Positions 1-6,456 of a DNA stretch of 9,132 bases are shown in pieces. The DNA comes from Planctomycetota bacterium (GTDB lineage Bacteria > Planctomycetota > Planctomycetia > Planctomycetales > Planctomycetaceae). A model generated the notes under the pieces. It was not told the DNA's origin, made no database searches, and worked only from the letters and a program-made list of their open reading frames with translations. How positions within the stretch are numbered: position 1 is the stretch's first letter; every line of letters starts with the position of its first letter. The stretch lies in the NCBI GenBank assembly GCA_023429275.1, contig JAEYWB010000481.1:1-9132 (forward strand), written 5' to 3'. The translations under genes were made by a program, and so were the position numbers.

Positions 1-111
1 AACGTGACCCTTGGCGACGGTTCCGTCCGCTTCATTGGCGACAACATCGACGGCGACACCTTCCGTGCCCTCGCGGGCCGGAGCGACGGCCTACGCGTCG
101 GCGACTTCTAA
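1..111 (+). CDS. DUF1559 family protein, C-terminal end (partial)
   Basis: Only the last 36 residues are in the window, in frame from base 1 to a TAA at 109-111. They read as the hallmark end of the planctomycete DUF1559 (SBP_bac_10) family: a GDGSVRFI segment, then ...DTFRALAGRSDG... and the terminal VGDF. Family members are pilin-like secreted proteins with an N-terminal prepilin-type cleavage/methylation motif and one transmembrane helix; that part lies outside the window. They occur in many paralogues in Planctomycetes and are often followed by a small lipoprotein gene, as here (next start 158 bp downstream). Their exact role is unknown; a surface or pseudopilus-type role is inferred from the N-terminal motif of the family, not from this fragment. 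Confidence 0.82.
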   Translation, partial: NVTLGDGSVRFIGDNIDGDTFRALAGRSDGLRVGDF

Positions 112-269
112 TGGAGTCTCCTTCGGCATCATACCAACGAGGATCCATTCGCCATTCGTGCACTCGGTCACTCGGCCAGCCACCGTCCTCAGTGAGGCCT
201 GGTCTGAAGATACCCTGGACCTATTCCGGAGGGATCCCGAGAGCCCGGCCCATGCTTGGAACTGAAATC

Positions 270-710
270 ATGGAATCGTCACGACGTTGGATTGCCGTCC
301 TGCTGATCATTGCGTCCGGATGTGGCGGGAGAGCTCCCTCCGACGGCAAGAAGTCGTATCCCGGCAAGGTCACCTGGAACGGCGAACCTCTCCCCTCCGG
401 CACGGTCACGTTCTTCTCCGACAAGGGGAAGGCGGATGCGGCACCGGTCGAGAATGGTCAGTTCACCATCCGATCGACTCCGGGGATCAAGGGGGTAAGT
501 GTCGTCGCAGAGAAGGAGATCGGAACTCCGCCGCCAACCGAGCGGATCCCGAACCCGGTTCCGGTCAAGTTTCAGTACCTGCCCAAAGACGCGAACACCG
601 ACAGCAAGCTCAAGCAGACGCTTCCGGACGAACCGGGACCGCCGATCGAGATCGCCCTCACGGGGAAGGCCCTCGAGCCTCCGAAAGACGCGCTGAAGGC
701 GTCGGACTGA
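270..710 (+). CDS. Small secreted lipoprotein, transthyretin/carboxypeptidase-regulatory-like fold
   Basis: A 146-residue protein. Residues 1-17 form a signal peptide (ESSRRW, then hydrophobic IAVLLIIASG) ending in a lipobox with Cys18 as the lipidated residue (ASGC; the -3 Ala is less usual than Leu). The mature part begins with a V.WNGEPLPSGTVTFFS segment (residues 34-50) and a later NGQFTI strand (62-67), a pattern typical of the beta-sandwich planctomycete lipoproteins that resemble transthyretin or carboxypeptidase regulatory domains. A Pro-rich region (86-106) and a charged tail follow. I chose the ATG at 270 because the signal peptide starts there and a TTGGA sits 9 bases upstream. The ATG at 252 would add six residues, and an open frame reaches back to 111 without good coding character. 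Following a DUF1559 gene is the usual setting for this lipoprotein type. Substrate and function are unknown; it should sit on a membrane facing the cell exterior or periplasm. Confidence 0.8.
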   Translation: MESSRRWIAVLLIIASGCGGRAPSDGKKSYPGKVTWNGEPLPSGTVTFFSDKGKADAAPVENGQFTIRSTPGIKGVSVVAEKEIGTPPPTERIPNPVPVKFQYLPKDANTDSKLKQTLPDEPGPPIEIALTGKALEPPKDALKASD

Positions 711-800
711 CAACGCCCGCGGCCAGATGAGGCGTCCTGCCCGCGATCTCCGCGTTGAAAGCTGGTGAACGCCCGATGACGGTGGCAGCGGGGAAGTGCT

Positions 801-828
801 GCACCTAATCTGGGTGCGTGTCCGCACC
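801..828 (+). promoter_or_regulatory. Mutually exclusive hairpins in the MgtC-family gene leader
   Basis: GCACC (801-805) can pair with GGTGC (813-817), while GGTGCG (813-818) can instead pair with CGCACC (823-828) around a TGTC tetraloop. The two stems share the same middle strand, so only one can form at a time, as in attenuators or switches. The element lies about 90-115 bases before the start codon of the MgtC/SapB gene. No known riboswitch consensus is recognisable. Whether this region is transcribed is not known. Confidence 0.28.
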
Positions 829-856
829 TCTCAAGAATTCCGACAAGCCGGTTCCT

Positions 857-884
857 TCCGACGGACGCTCCGCGCGGAGTCGGA
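857..884 (+). promoter_or_regulatory. Hairpin just upstream of the MgtC-family ribosome binding site
   Basis: TCCGA (857-861) pairs with TCGGA (880-884), enclosing a perfect 12-base palindrome CTCCGCGCGGAG (868-879). It lies 16 bases before the GGAGG (901-905) of the MgtC/SapB gene. It could stabilise the leader or mask the start region, but the GC-rich composition makes such palindromes fairly easy to obtain by chance. Confidence 0.3.
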
Positions 885-915
885 CTTATCCGCTCGCCGT
901 GGAGGCCCCTCGCCG

Positions 916-1404
916 ATGAACGAGTGGTTTCACGACCTGTGGCAGGGCCTCGCCAACGATTTTCGGATTCCGGGCGGAAGAGAGACCGGCCAGGTCCTCG
1001 GACGGACGGTCGTGGCCACGCTGCTCGGGGGAATCATCGGCAGCGAGCGGATGCACCGCGGGAAGGAAGCGGGGATCCGAACGCACGCTCTCGTGTCGCT
1101 CGCGGCCGCATTCTTCGTCATCGCGCCGCAGCAGACGGGAGTGACCGGCGACAGCCTGAGCCGGGTGATCCAGGGCGTGGCGGCGGGAGTCGGGTTCATC
1201 GGTGCGGGAACGATCCTCAAGGATTCGGAGCGGCGTCGCGTCCGGGGCCTGACGACGGCCGCGAGTCTCTACTTCGCAACGGCCATCGGAGTCTCCGCGG
1301 GCCTCGGCCGGGAAGTGATGGCAGCCCTGGGGACCACCGCGGCTCTCATCATCCTGAGCTTTCTACCCAGTTCGGACGACTCGGCCGACCACCCGGCGCA
1401 TTGA
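916..1404 (+). CDS. MgtC/SapB family inner-membrane protein (short form)
   Basis: A 162-residue hydrophobic protein with the conserved MgtC/SapB signatures in order: GGIIGSERMHRGKEAGIRTH (residues 38-57), a VSLAAAFFVIAP helix (60-71), RVIQGVAAGVGFIGAGTILK (83-102), then VRGLTTAASLYFATAIGVSA (109-128). About four membrane segments are visible. It corresponds to the N-terminal MgtC domain only; the C-terminal ACT-like domain of Salmonella MgtC is absent and the chain ends in a short acidic/His tail. MgtC proteins help cells cope with low Mg2+ and, in Salmonella, inhibit the F1Fo ATP synthase; whether this short form does either is unknown. The ATG at 916 has GGAGG ten bases upstream; an in-frame GTG at 796 would add an unsupported 40-residue N-terminus. 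It stands alone between unrelated genes. Confidence 0.92.
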   Translation: MNEWFHDLWQGLANDFRIPGGRETGQVLGRTVVATLLGGIIGSERMHRGKEAGIRTHALVSLAAAFFVIAPQQTGVTGDSLSRVIQGVAAGVGFIGAGTILKDSERRRVRGLTTAASLYFATAIGVSAGLGREVMAALGTTAALIILSFLPSSDDSADHPAH

Positions 1405-1416
1405 GCCGTCTGCGGA

Positions 1417-1486
1417 CAGCCGTCAGCTCTCGGCTGCCAGCGACCGGTCATGGCGGGCCCGGCTGTTTGCTGAATGCTGACGGCTG
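1417..1486. repeat. Intergenic inverted repeat (GTCAGC-type)
   Basis: An 11-base arm CAGCCGTCAGC (1417-1427) is matched by its perfect reverse complement at 1476-1486 (GCTGACGGCTG), with further CAGC/GCTG words between and around the arms. It lies in the 196-base gap between the MgtC-family gene and the next gene. There is no T tract, so it is not a classical intrinsic terminator. The wording resembles dispersed GTCAGC-rich intergenic repeats that I associate with planctomycete genomes, but this cannot be confirmed from one window. Confidence 0.5.
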
Positions 1487-1508
1487 ACAGCTCCCCATCA
1501 GACTCCTC

Positions 1509-1538
1509 TTGCCCCAATCGGCACTTTTTGCAGATAAC
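1509..1538 (+). promoter_or_regulatory. Candidate sigma70-type promoter for the 1601 gene
   Basis: TTGCCC (1509-1514) and GATAAC (1533-1538) are separated by 18 bases; each matches the -35 and -10 consensus at four of six positions. A small CGACC-GGC-GGTCG hairpin (1541-1553) lies at the expected start of transcription. This would give a leader of about 55 bases before the ATG at 1601. Weak evidence by itself, supported by position. Confidence 0.3.
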
Positions 1539-1600
1539 GTCGACCGGCGGTCGGCGCGGTCCGGCCGCTTCGTGTCCCGATTTCGGCAAGGAGGCCGGAC

Positions 1601-2242
1601 ATGCGGCGATTCGGGCGTTACCTCGCGATTGTCACCTACATCGGTGTCCTGCTGTTCGGACTGGCCCGGCACACGCTGAACCACCGGGCGCACGATCACA
1701 TCGGGATGTACTTCATCGTCTGGGACATGTACTGCGGCTGGAACGCCTGGGAAACGAGGAAGCACATTCTCGCCCAGGGGGACAGCGGAACCTGGTATGA
1801 CGCCTCGCCGCCATGGGGAGACTTCGTTCCCTTCGGTTCGGCGAGCCGCCGTGACTACGACGTCTTCAGCCTGCACAACGGCCGGAGCGGTTACAACACC
1901 CTGCGGAACACCGAGCACGAGCCGATTCAGCGGATCGTCGTTGTCGAAGAAGCCTGGCCCAAGCGGTTCAACCTTGCCGACGAAATCTGGGCGAAGCGGA
2001 CCCCAGACCCGAAGATCAAGCACTCTTACTACCACGTCATTGCGACCTGTGCACCCGACGGAACTCTCGAAGCGCGACACGCAGCCTGGACGAACGTCCT
2101 GGCACACAACGCCCTCGTGAACAACCCGCGGCTTCGGGACGATATGGTCCGCGCCAAGCCGTATCTGACGATCGAGAACCTCACCGGGAACGGGCGACAG
2201 ATCCAGCAGGCCTCCTTCGAGGAGATGGCGGTCCCGCGTTAA
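1601..2242 (+). CDS. Membrane-anchored protein of unknown function, partner of HTTM gene
   Basis: A 213-residue protein that I do not recognise as a named family. Residues 8-26 (LAIVTYIGVLLFGLARHTL) form one N-terminal transmembrane helix or uncleaved signal anchor, leaving a polar domain of about 185 residues, probably outside the cytoplasm. Aromatic-rich stretches stand out: MYFIVWDMYCGWNAWETRKH (36-55) and an acidic/Trp/Phe region WYDASPPWGDFVPFGSASRR (65-84), then TLRNTEHEPIQRIVVVEEAW (100-119). Two Cys residues (45 and 150) are present, with no CxxC motif. The start is set by a strong AAGGAGG (1588-1594) six bases before the ATG. The HTTM gene follows on the same strand after about 100 bases, suggesting one transcript and a joint role. 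A helper, substrate-presenting or regulatory subunit for the HTTM protein is inference only. Confidence 0.85.
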   Translation: MRRFGRYLAIVTYIGVLLFGLARHTLNHRAHDHIGMYFIVWDMYCGWNAWETRKHILAQGDSGTWYDASPPWGDFVPFGSASRRDYDVFSLHNGRSGYNTLRNTEHEPIQRIVVVEEAWPKRFNLADEIWAKRTPDPKIKHSYYHVIATCAPDGTLEARHAAWTNVLAHNALVNNPRLRDDMVRAKPYLTIENLTGNGRQIQQASFEEMAVPR

Positions 2243-2333
2243 GCCGGGGACCTCCGCAGCCGGTCCGCTGAGTCTCCGTGATGCCAGTTCCGCCCGTCCG
2301 TCCATTCTCTCTCCCACGAACAATCTCCCTCGC

Positions 2334-2339
2334 AGGTGG
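2334..2339 (+). promoter_or_regulatory. Ribosome binding site deciding the HTTM start
   Basis: AGGTGG ends four bases before the ATG at 2344, a short but workable spacing. The upstream in-frame ATG at 2278 has no purine-rich site in front of it and would add 22 residues with no family-like character. This favours 2344. Confidence 0.5.
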
Positions 2340-2343
2340 CACG

Positions 2344-3819
2344 ATGCCGCAACCCTCGCTCCTCCGCCGGGCCGACCAGTTCTTCAGCCGTGAAGAGGTC
2401 CCGTTCGGTCTCTGCCTTCTGCGAATCATCCTGCCGCTGCTGCTCCTTCTTCCGGCCGCCCATCGGGCCCTGCGGATCCGCGAGCTCTACTCGTCCGACG
2501 GGGCTCCCGCGCCGCTGTGGGAGAATTTCGGACATCAGTGGCCCGCGTGGATGGTCCCCGGCGCGACGGTCGCCGTGGCCCTCTACGCCGTCTATCTCGT
2601 CAGCTTCCTGACGGCGTCCGCCGGTCTGTTCACCCGGTGCTCGCTCCTGGTGGCGATGACGCTCAACGTCTACTTCGGGTTCCTCGACTCGATCAGCACC
2701 GTCACCAAGTACACGATAATCTCGGCCCACGTCCTGTTTCTCCTCGCTCTTTCGGACTGCGGGAGCCTGTGGTCGGTCGACGCCTGGCTGCAGCGCGGGA
2801 AATCGCCGGGACGGATCCTGCCGCGGACCTCTTCCGTCTGGCCACGGCGGCTCATCCAGATCTTCCTGGGGATCGTCTACATGGGAGCGGCCGCCACGAA
2901 GATGCACACGCCTGGCTACTTCAGCGGCGACCTGATGGCGTACTGGATGATGACCAACACGAACTTCTCGAACCCGCTCGGCGAGTATCTGTCCCTCTAC
3001 CCGGGACTGCTCGTCGCGATGGGATACATCACGATCATCTGGGAAGTCTCGTTCCTGTTCAGCTGCTGGCGGGGGACCGCGCGGAATGTCGCCCTCCTGA
3101 TCGGGGCGACCTTCCACCTCATGACGTTCCTCACCCTGGGGCTGTGGCTCTTCCCCACGCTCTACGTCGCCTTCTACCTCGCGTTCTTCGACGAAGACGA
3201 ATACCTGGCGCTGCGGGCCTGGCTCAGCCGAGTCTTCCCCGTGGCCTTCGCGGCAGCCCAGGACGGGATGCTCTGGCCGTGGCGGCGTCTCGACGCGATC
3301 CGTCCGAGATGGTTCGGAGTGCCGCAGCTGGCCGCGGCGACGGCAGTGTGCGTGTCGGCGTGCGCCGTCGTGGCAGTAGAGATCGAGCGGCGGGCGGATG
3401 TCTTCGGGACAGCCCGCCCTGAAGGCCCCTATTCGCTCACCCCCCTCACTGACGAGGAAGCTGCCCAGCTGCTGCGGAATGACCAGTCGATCCTGCCGAC
3501 CGACGCCGTCGCGGGCTTCGACATCGGCACCGAAACCTATGGCGAGACCCTCGTCGATCGCCGGTCAGACTTCCGCATCGGGGAAACGGCGATCATCCAG
3601 TGCAGCCTCGAGCCGCCTCACCATGACATGTGGATCGAAGTCGACCTTCACGACGCCGACAACCATGTCGTCGTCCGCGACGGACTGATTGTGCCGCGCG
3701 AGAAGCTGCGGGCCTGCATTTACCACAAGTTCGACGAGCGGTTCGCCCCCGGAACTTATGCTTTCGTCCTGAAGATCGACGGCAAGGAGATCACCCGCCG
3801 CGAGGTCACGGTGAAGTAG
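2344..3819 (+). CDS. HTTM domain (vitamin K-dependent gamma-carboxylase-like) membrane protein
   Basis: A 491-residue multi-pass membrane protein. Residues about 15-285 match the HTTM layout: a FSREEVPFGLCLLRIILPLL opening (14-33), several hydrophobic helices, an IFLGIVYMGAAATKMHTPGY segment (173-192) in which Lys186 aligns by eye with the catalytic-base lysine of the vitamin K-dependent carboxylase family, and ATFHLMTFLTLGLWLFP (255-271) with the family's conserved His (258). A last helix follows (about 328-347), then a soluble tail of roughly 140 residues (352-491) that looks like a beta-sandwich, ending APGTYAFVLKIDGKE. Bacterial HTTM proteins are related to GGCX, but most have no proven substrate, so carboxylase activity is not claimed. 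The gene follows the 1601 gene at about 100 bases and is convergent with spoVG. The extra C-terminal domain could recognise or hold a partner on the outer face; that is inference. Confidence 0.9.
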   Translation: MPQPSLLRRADQFFSREEVPFGLCLLRIILPLLLLLPAAHRALRIRELYSSDGAPAPLWENFGHQWPAWMVPGATVAVALYAVYLVSFLTASAGLFTRCSLLVAMTLNVYFGFLDSISTVTKYTIISAHVLFLLALSDCGSLWSVDAWLQRGKSPGRILPRTSSVWPRRLIQIFLGIVYMGAAATKMHTPGYFSGDLMAYWMMTNTNFSNPLGEYLSLYPGLLVAMGYITIIWEVSFLFSCWRGTARNVALLIGATFHLMTFLTLGLWLFPTLYVAFYLAFFDEDEYLALRAWLSRVFPVAFAAAQDGMLWPWRRLDAIRPRWFGVPQLAAATAVCVSACAVVAVEIERRADVFGTARPEGPYSLTPLTDEEAAQLLRNDQSILPTDAVAGFDIGTETYGETLVDRRSDFRIGETAIIQCSLEPPHHDMWIEVDLHDADNHVVVRDGLIVPREKLRACIYHKFDERFAPGTYAFVLKIDGKEITRREVTVK

Positions 3820-3836
3820 GTTGCGGGTCGTGGTTC

Positions 3837-3893
3837 GTTGACAGCCGGTCGCGGGCAGGCCGATTCAGTCCTGCCAGCTCCCAGCCTGTCAAC
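3837..3893. terminator. Large hairpin between convergent genes, possible bidirectional terminator
   Basis: GTTGACAG (3837-3844) pairs perfectly with CTGTCAAC (3886-3893), and inside it GGCAGG (3854-3859) pairs with CCTGCC (3870-3875), separated by internal loops of 9-10 bases. The element nearly fills the 87-base gap between the stop of the HTTM gene and the stop of spoVG, which face each other. Neither side has a T tract, so a Rho-independent mechanism is not clear; it may instead belong to the same repeat class as 1417-1486. Confidence 0.4.
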
Positions 3894-3906
3894 CAGCCCG
3901 CTGAGC

Positions 3907-4539
3907 CTACTCTTCCAGCCCCTCTCCGAATTTCTCCGACGCCGGAACGCCGGTCCGTTCGGTCGGCTCGTGGGGGCCGGGCGTCGCCTGAGGGCCGGGA
4001 GTATCGATCCGGCGGTAAGGATCGCCTCGTCTTGTGGCTGATGACGCTGCGGCGGGAAGAGTCGCCGAGCCGGCCGCCGGGCGCAGCTCGTCCTGGGCCC
4101 ACTCGTGGAACTCGTCCATCATGCTGTCGTCGAACTCGTCGTAACGGCAGATGTAACCTGGTTGCTGGGCGAGCACGAGCTCATGTTCATACGCCCGGAT
4201 CACTTCACTTTGAATCAGTTCGCGACACTCCGAGTTGATGGGGTGCGCGATATCGGCATACAGCTTGGCCCGGCCGTCCTGCCCCTTGGCGGCGCGGTCG
4301 TCGCGGAGCCGCATGCCGCACTGGCTGCAGTAGCCCGAGCGAAGGTAATTCTTGTTGCCGCAGCGAGGACAGCGGTCCGTCAGCTTGCGGCTGGGCATGG
4401 CGACGAACGGCCCTTTCGCCCCCTTGATGATCTTCAGATCCCGGATCACGAACGATGCGTCGAACGTGATCGAACAGAACGCGAGCAGGCGATCCTGGGC
4501 ATCACCCATCAGCTTGACGCGAACTTCCGTAATCTGCAT
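3907..4539 (-). CDS. spoVG: SpoVG family regulator with inserted zinc ribbon and long C-terminal tail
   Basis: A 210-residue protein; Bacillus SpoVG has about 97. The SpoVG core is split in two: residues 1-50 ([10 protein letters not shown]..., a [20 protein letters not shown] strand-loop at 27-46, then AMPS) and about 91-125 ([19 protein letters not shown]). The insert between them carries CPRC (57-60) and CSQC (71-74), a four-Cys zinc ribbon placed where Bacillus SpoVG has only a short loop. Residues 152-210 form a Pro/Ala/Ser/Thr-rich, probably disordered tail. SpoVG is a nucleic-acid-binding protein affecting septation, sporulation and virulence gene expression in Firmicutes and Borrelia. 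Its role in Planctomycetes, which divide without FtsZ in many species, must differ from septation. The start at 4539 is favoured by the core beginning there and a strong upstream Shine-Dalgarno; an open frame extends further upstream without support. It lies downstream of ispE on the same strand. Confidence 0.93.
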   Translation of the reverse strand: MQITEVRVKLMGDAQDRLLAFCSITFDASFVIRDLKIIKGAKGPFVAMPSRKLTDRCPRCGNKNYLRSGYCSQCGMRLRDDRAAKGQDGRAKLYADIAHPINSECRELIQSEVIRAYEHELVLAQQPGYICRYDEFDDSMMDEFHEWAQDELRPAAGSATLPAAASSATRRGDPYRRIDTPGPQATPGPHEPTERTGVPASEKFGEGLEE

Positions 4540-4544
4540 GGCAT

Positions 4545-4552
4545 CCCTCCCT
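4545..4552 (-). promoter_or_regulatory. Strong ribosome binding site fixing the spoVG start
   Basis: Read on the minus strand, AGGGAGGG lies five bases before the ATG at 4539-4537. It supports this start over two in-frame ATGs upstream (the nearest is six codons earlier and overlaps this site). Confidence 0.7.
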
Positions 4553-4620
4553 GACATCAGTCGACCGCGAATCCTGCGGCCGGCGACCGTCGGTGCGAAA
4601 CTCAAGGTGTGAAGCAGGAC

Positions 4621-4636
4621 GGAGATTCCAATCTCC
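4621..4636. promoter_or_regulatory. Operator-like dyad upstream of spoVG
   Basis: GGAGATT and AATCTCC are perfect 7-base inverted arms with two bases between them. This is too tight for an RNA hairpin with full pairing but fits a protein-binding dyad. It lies about 80 bases upstream of the spoVG start. Confidence 0.3.
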
Positions 4637-4889
4637 ATCCGACGGGACGCGTTCTCGTCTGCAACACCTCATTCTTTGGGGGAAAGGGGGCGTAGTGAAG
4701 GGGGCCTCGGACGAGGCATGCGCCCCGGCCGATCCCTACGGAGCATGCTACGACCGTTTGTGACACAGCGTTGGCAGGGACAACGGCGCAAGATCGTTCG
4801 TCCGCGGCTTTTCGAATGATGCCTTCCTGGGAGACCGTCGTGCGCCTGGGATCAGTTCCGCCGCGGGACAATTTCCGCGGCCAGTCGAT

Positions 4890-5822
4890 TCAGGTGGCCG
4901 TTCGAACAGCCACCACCTGTCCGAGATTCCTCTGCCGCGCCCGTCCCGCGACCGCAATCGCGTGAGCACGGTTCCGGCAGAGCGCGAAACAGGCCGTGCC
5001 GCTGCCGGTCATCAATGTCGCCGGGCCACCCGCCAGAGCGAGGGCCTGAAGGGTCCGGGCCACCTCGCCGCTCAACTGACGTGCCGGAGTTTCGAGGGCG
5101 TTCCAGAGCAACGGTGCGGTCGCGGACGGGTTCTTCCCCTGGAGTGTCTGAAGGAGCTGTTCGGTGGTTCCGGGAGCGGTCGTCCGTTCCCCATTCTGCC
5201 GCCAGGCGCGGAAGACATCGGCGGTCGAAAGCCCTGCCGGCGGCTTCACGATGACGAGGTCGAGCGGGCGGCGAAGGGGGCGCGGTTCGATCTGCTCTCC
5301 CCGCCCACGGCAGAGTGCCGCGGAGTGGGAATCGAGAAAGAAGTTGACGTCGCTCCCGAGGCGGGCGGCCAGACGATGCAGCGCCGGCGAATCGAGCCCG
5401 AGCCGCCAGAAGCGGTTGAGCCCGGCCAGGGTGGCGGCGGCATCGCTCGATCCCCCTCCCATTCCGGCCTGCATCGGAATCCGCTTGGCGAGCCGGATGC
5501 GGACCCCCTGCCGCGAACCGGTCTCCTCTTTGAGCAGCCGGGCAGCGCGGACGACGAGGTTGTCGTGGCCGGTGGAAAGAACGGGCACGGCGGCGGGGGC
5601 GGCCCCCGGGGCATCGGACACTGCGCCCGACAGATCGCACTGAAGTTCGACGAGGTCGCCTTGGGCCTCGTCGAACTGGAGCGTATCGAACAGGCCGATC
5701 GAAACCATGACGGTTTCAAGCTCGTGAAAGCCGTCAGGGCGGCGACCGAGGATCTCGAGATAGAGGTTGAGCTTGGCCGGAGCGTGAACGAGGAGCGTCG
5801 AATCGATGTGGCGGAAACGCAT
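4890..5822 (-). CDS. ispE: 4-diphosphocytidyl-2-C-methyl-D-erythritol kinase (IspE)
   Basis: A 310-residue GHMP-fold kinase that uses ATP to phosphorylate 4-diphosphocytidyl-2-C-methyl-D-erythritol at the 2-hydroxyl, the fourth step of the MEP pathway to isopentenyl diphosphate; cytosolic. Motifs in order: APAKLNLYLEI (14-24) with Lys17 matching the active-site lysine; RPDGFHELETVM (28-39); the ATP-binding glycine loop IPMQAGMGGGSSDAAATL (115-132); GSDVNFFL (156-163) with Asp158 as the catalytic base (E. coli Asp141); VIVKPPAGLST (190-200); and the C-terminal ATLMTGSGTACFALC (268-282). It is slightly longer than the E. coli enzyme (283), partly from an Ala/Pro-rich insert at 65-82. The ATG at 5822 has only a weak ribosome site, but the next in-frame start would lie inside the conserved domain. 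spoVG follows on the same strand after 350 bases. Confidence 0.96.
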   Translation of the reverse strand: MRFRHIDSTLLVHAPAKLNLYLEILGRRPDGFHELETVMVSIGLFDTLQFDEAQGDLVELQCDLSGAVSDAPGAAPAAVPVLSTGHDNLVVRAARLLKEETGSRQGVRIRLAKRIPMQAGMGGGSSDAAATLAGLNRFWRLGLDSPALHRLAARLGSDVNFFLDSHSAALCRGRGEQIEPRPLRRPLDLVIVKPPAGLSTADVFRAWRQNGERTTAPGTTEQLLQTLQGKNPSATAPLLWNALETPARQLSGEVARTLQALALAGGPATLMTGSGTACFALCRNRAHAIAVAGRARQRNLGQVVAVRTAT

Positions 5823-5870
5823 CCGAGTATCGTCCGACGAGAGCGGAGAACGAGACCGGCGAAGGAAGCG

Positions 5871-5898
5871 ATGGTAGGCCGCGGGATCGCGGAGTCAA
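5871..5898 (-). promoter_or_regulatory. Candidate ispE promoter with palindromic spacer
   Basis: On the minus strand, TTGACT (5898-5893) matches the -35 consensus at five of six positions and TACCAT (5876-5871) matches the -10 at four of six, with a 16-base spacer. Expected transcription would start near 5864, giving a leader of about 40 bases before the ispE ATG. The spacer holds an inverted repeat CCGCG-GGAT-CGCGG (5879-5892 on the plus strand), which could be an operator. Confidence 0.5.
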
Positions 5899-6456
5899 GA
5901 TGAATCGGCAAGATCGACAGGAGCCGTGAAACCGTGACCCCAGGCTCGAGCGGGCCTCCTGCCGCCGGCGAGCGGCGCGGCGTCTGCCCGCCAGGACCAG
6001 GCTCGCCCCGCACAAAGCGATGCACCGGGCATGACTCTGACCACCGATTCCCGCGCGATCGCGGGCGACCGGGTGCTGCGACGTCCGGTTGTGCGGAGAG
6101 GTTGTGTTTGGTCAACACGCCTTCAGCGCAAATCCCGCTTTTCCGGACCAGACAGACCTTGCGCACGTCGTACGATTGGACAATCCGGCAGAGTCGTGCA
6201 GAGGCTCAGGCGCGGATCGGCAGGATTCACCCCTGTCACCCGAGATTCCGGAAACTCAGGTTGAAATCCGACTGGCATCAGGACCGATAAGAACCTCAGT
6301 GGATTCTTCACGCCGTCCATCGGAGTGATGAGACCGAACGCCTGGGCGATCAGGCGAGCGGCGGCGCGAGGAATCGGGGGGCAGACGTTTACGGTATGTG
6401 ACCGGCCACACGGGCAGGGATGTCCTGCGCTTTCAATACCGGTCCGCTCCCCAACG

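Larger units (their letters stand above)
4540..4889. other. Intergenic region between ispE and spoVG
   Basis: 350 bases between the ispE stop and the spoVG start. Short open frames cross it on both strands, but none has a good ribosome site or a recognisable product. It holds G-rich stretches (GGGGGAAAGGGGG around 4678-4690), a GCCTCG-GA-CGAGGC inverted repeat (4704-4717) and the 4621-4636 dyad. Its length suggests spoVG has its own promoter here rather than relying only on read-through from ispE, though I could not identify a convincing -35/-10 pair. Confidence 0.5.

Noticed and set aside
796..915. N-terminal extension of the MgtC-family protein from a GTG at 796
   Set aside because: The extra 40 residues are not family-like and a good ribosome site sits before the ATG at 916.
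1448..2323. 291-codon open frame on the minus strand opposite the 1601 gene
   Set aside because: Antisense to a gene with a strong ribosome site, a membrane anchor and a plausible operon partner; no motif in the antisense frame.
2239..3117. 292-codon open frame on the minus strand opposite the HTTM gene
   Set aside because: Highly charged Arg/Glu/Asp/Gly-rich translation typical of the antisense of a membrane protein gene; no family resemblance.
4105..4554. 149-codon open frame on the plus strand opposite spoVG
   Set aside because: It runs antisense to the well-supported spoVG gene; its Ala/Val-rich translation has no motif and it is a typical shadow in high-GC DNA.
4602..4871. Possible small gene between ispE and spoVG on the minus strand
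   Set aside because: The 89-codon translation has no motif and no clear ribosome site; the Bacillus genes that occupy this position (purR, yabJ) are not recognisable in it.
4962..5903. 313-codon open frame on the plus strand opposite ispE
   Set aside because: Longer than ispE itself, but it is antisense to a gene with all the IspE motifs, and its translation is a Gly/Arg/Glu-rich mixture with no recognisable domain.
5246..6166. 306-codon open frame on the minus strand overlapping ispE and its upstream region
   Set aside because: The overlapping part is an out-of-frame reading of ispE rich in Ser/Pro/Arg; the upstream part has no motif or ribosome site.
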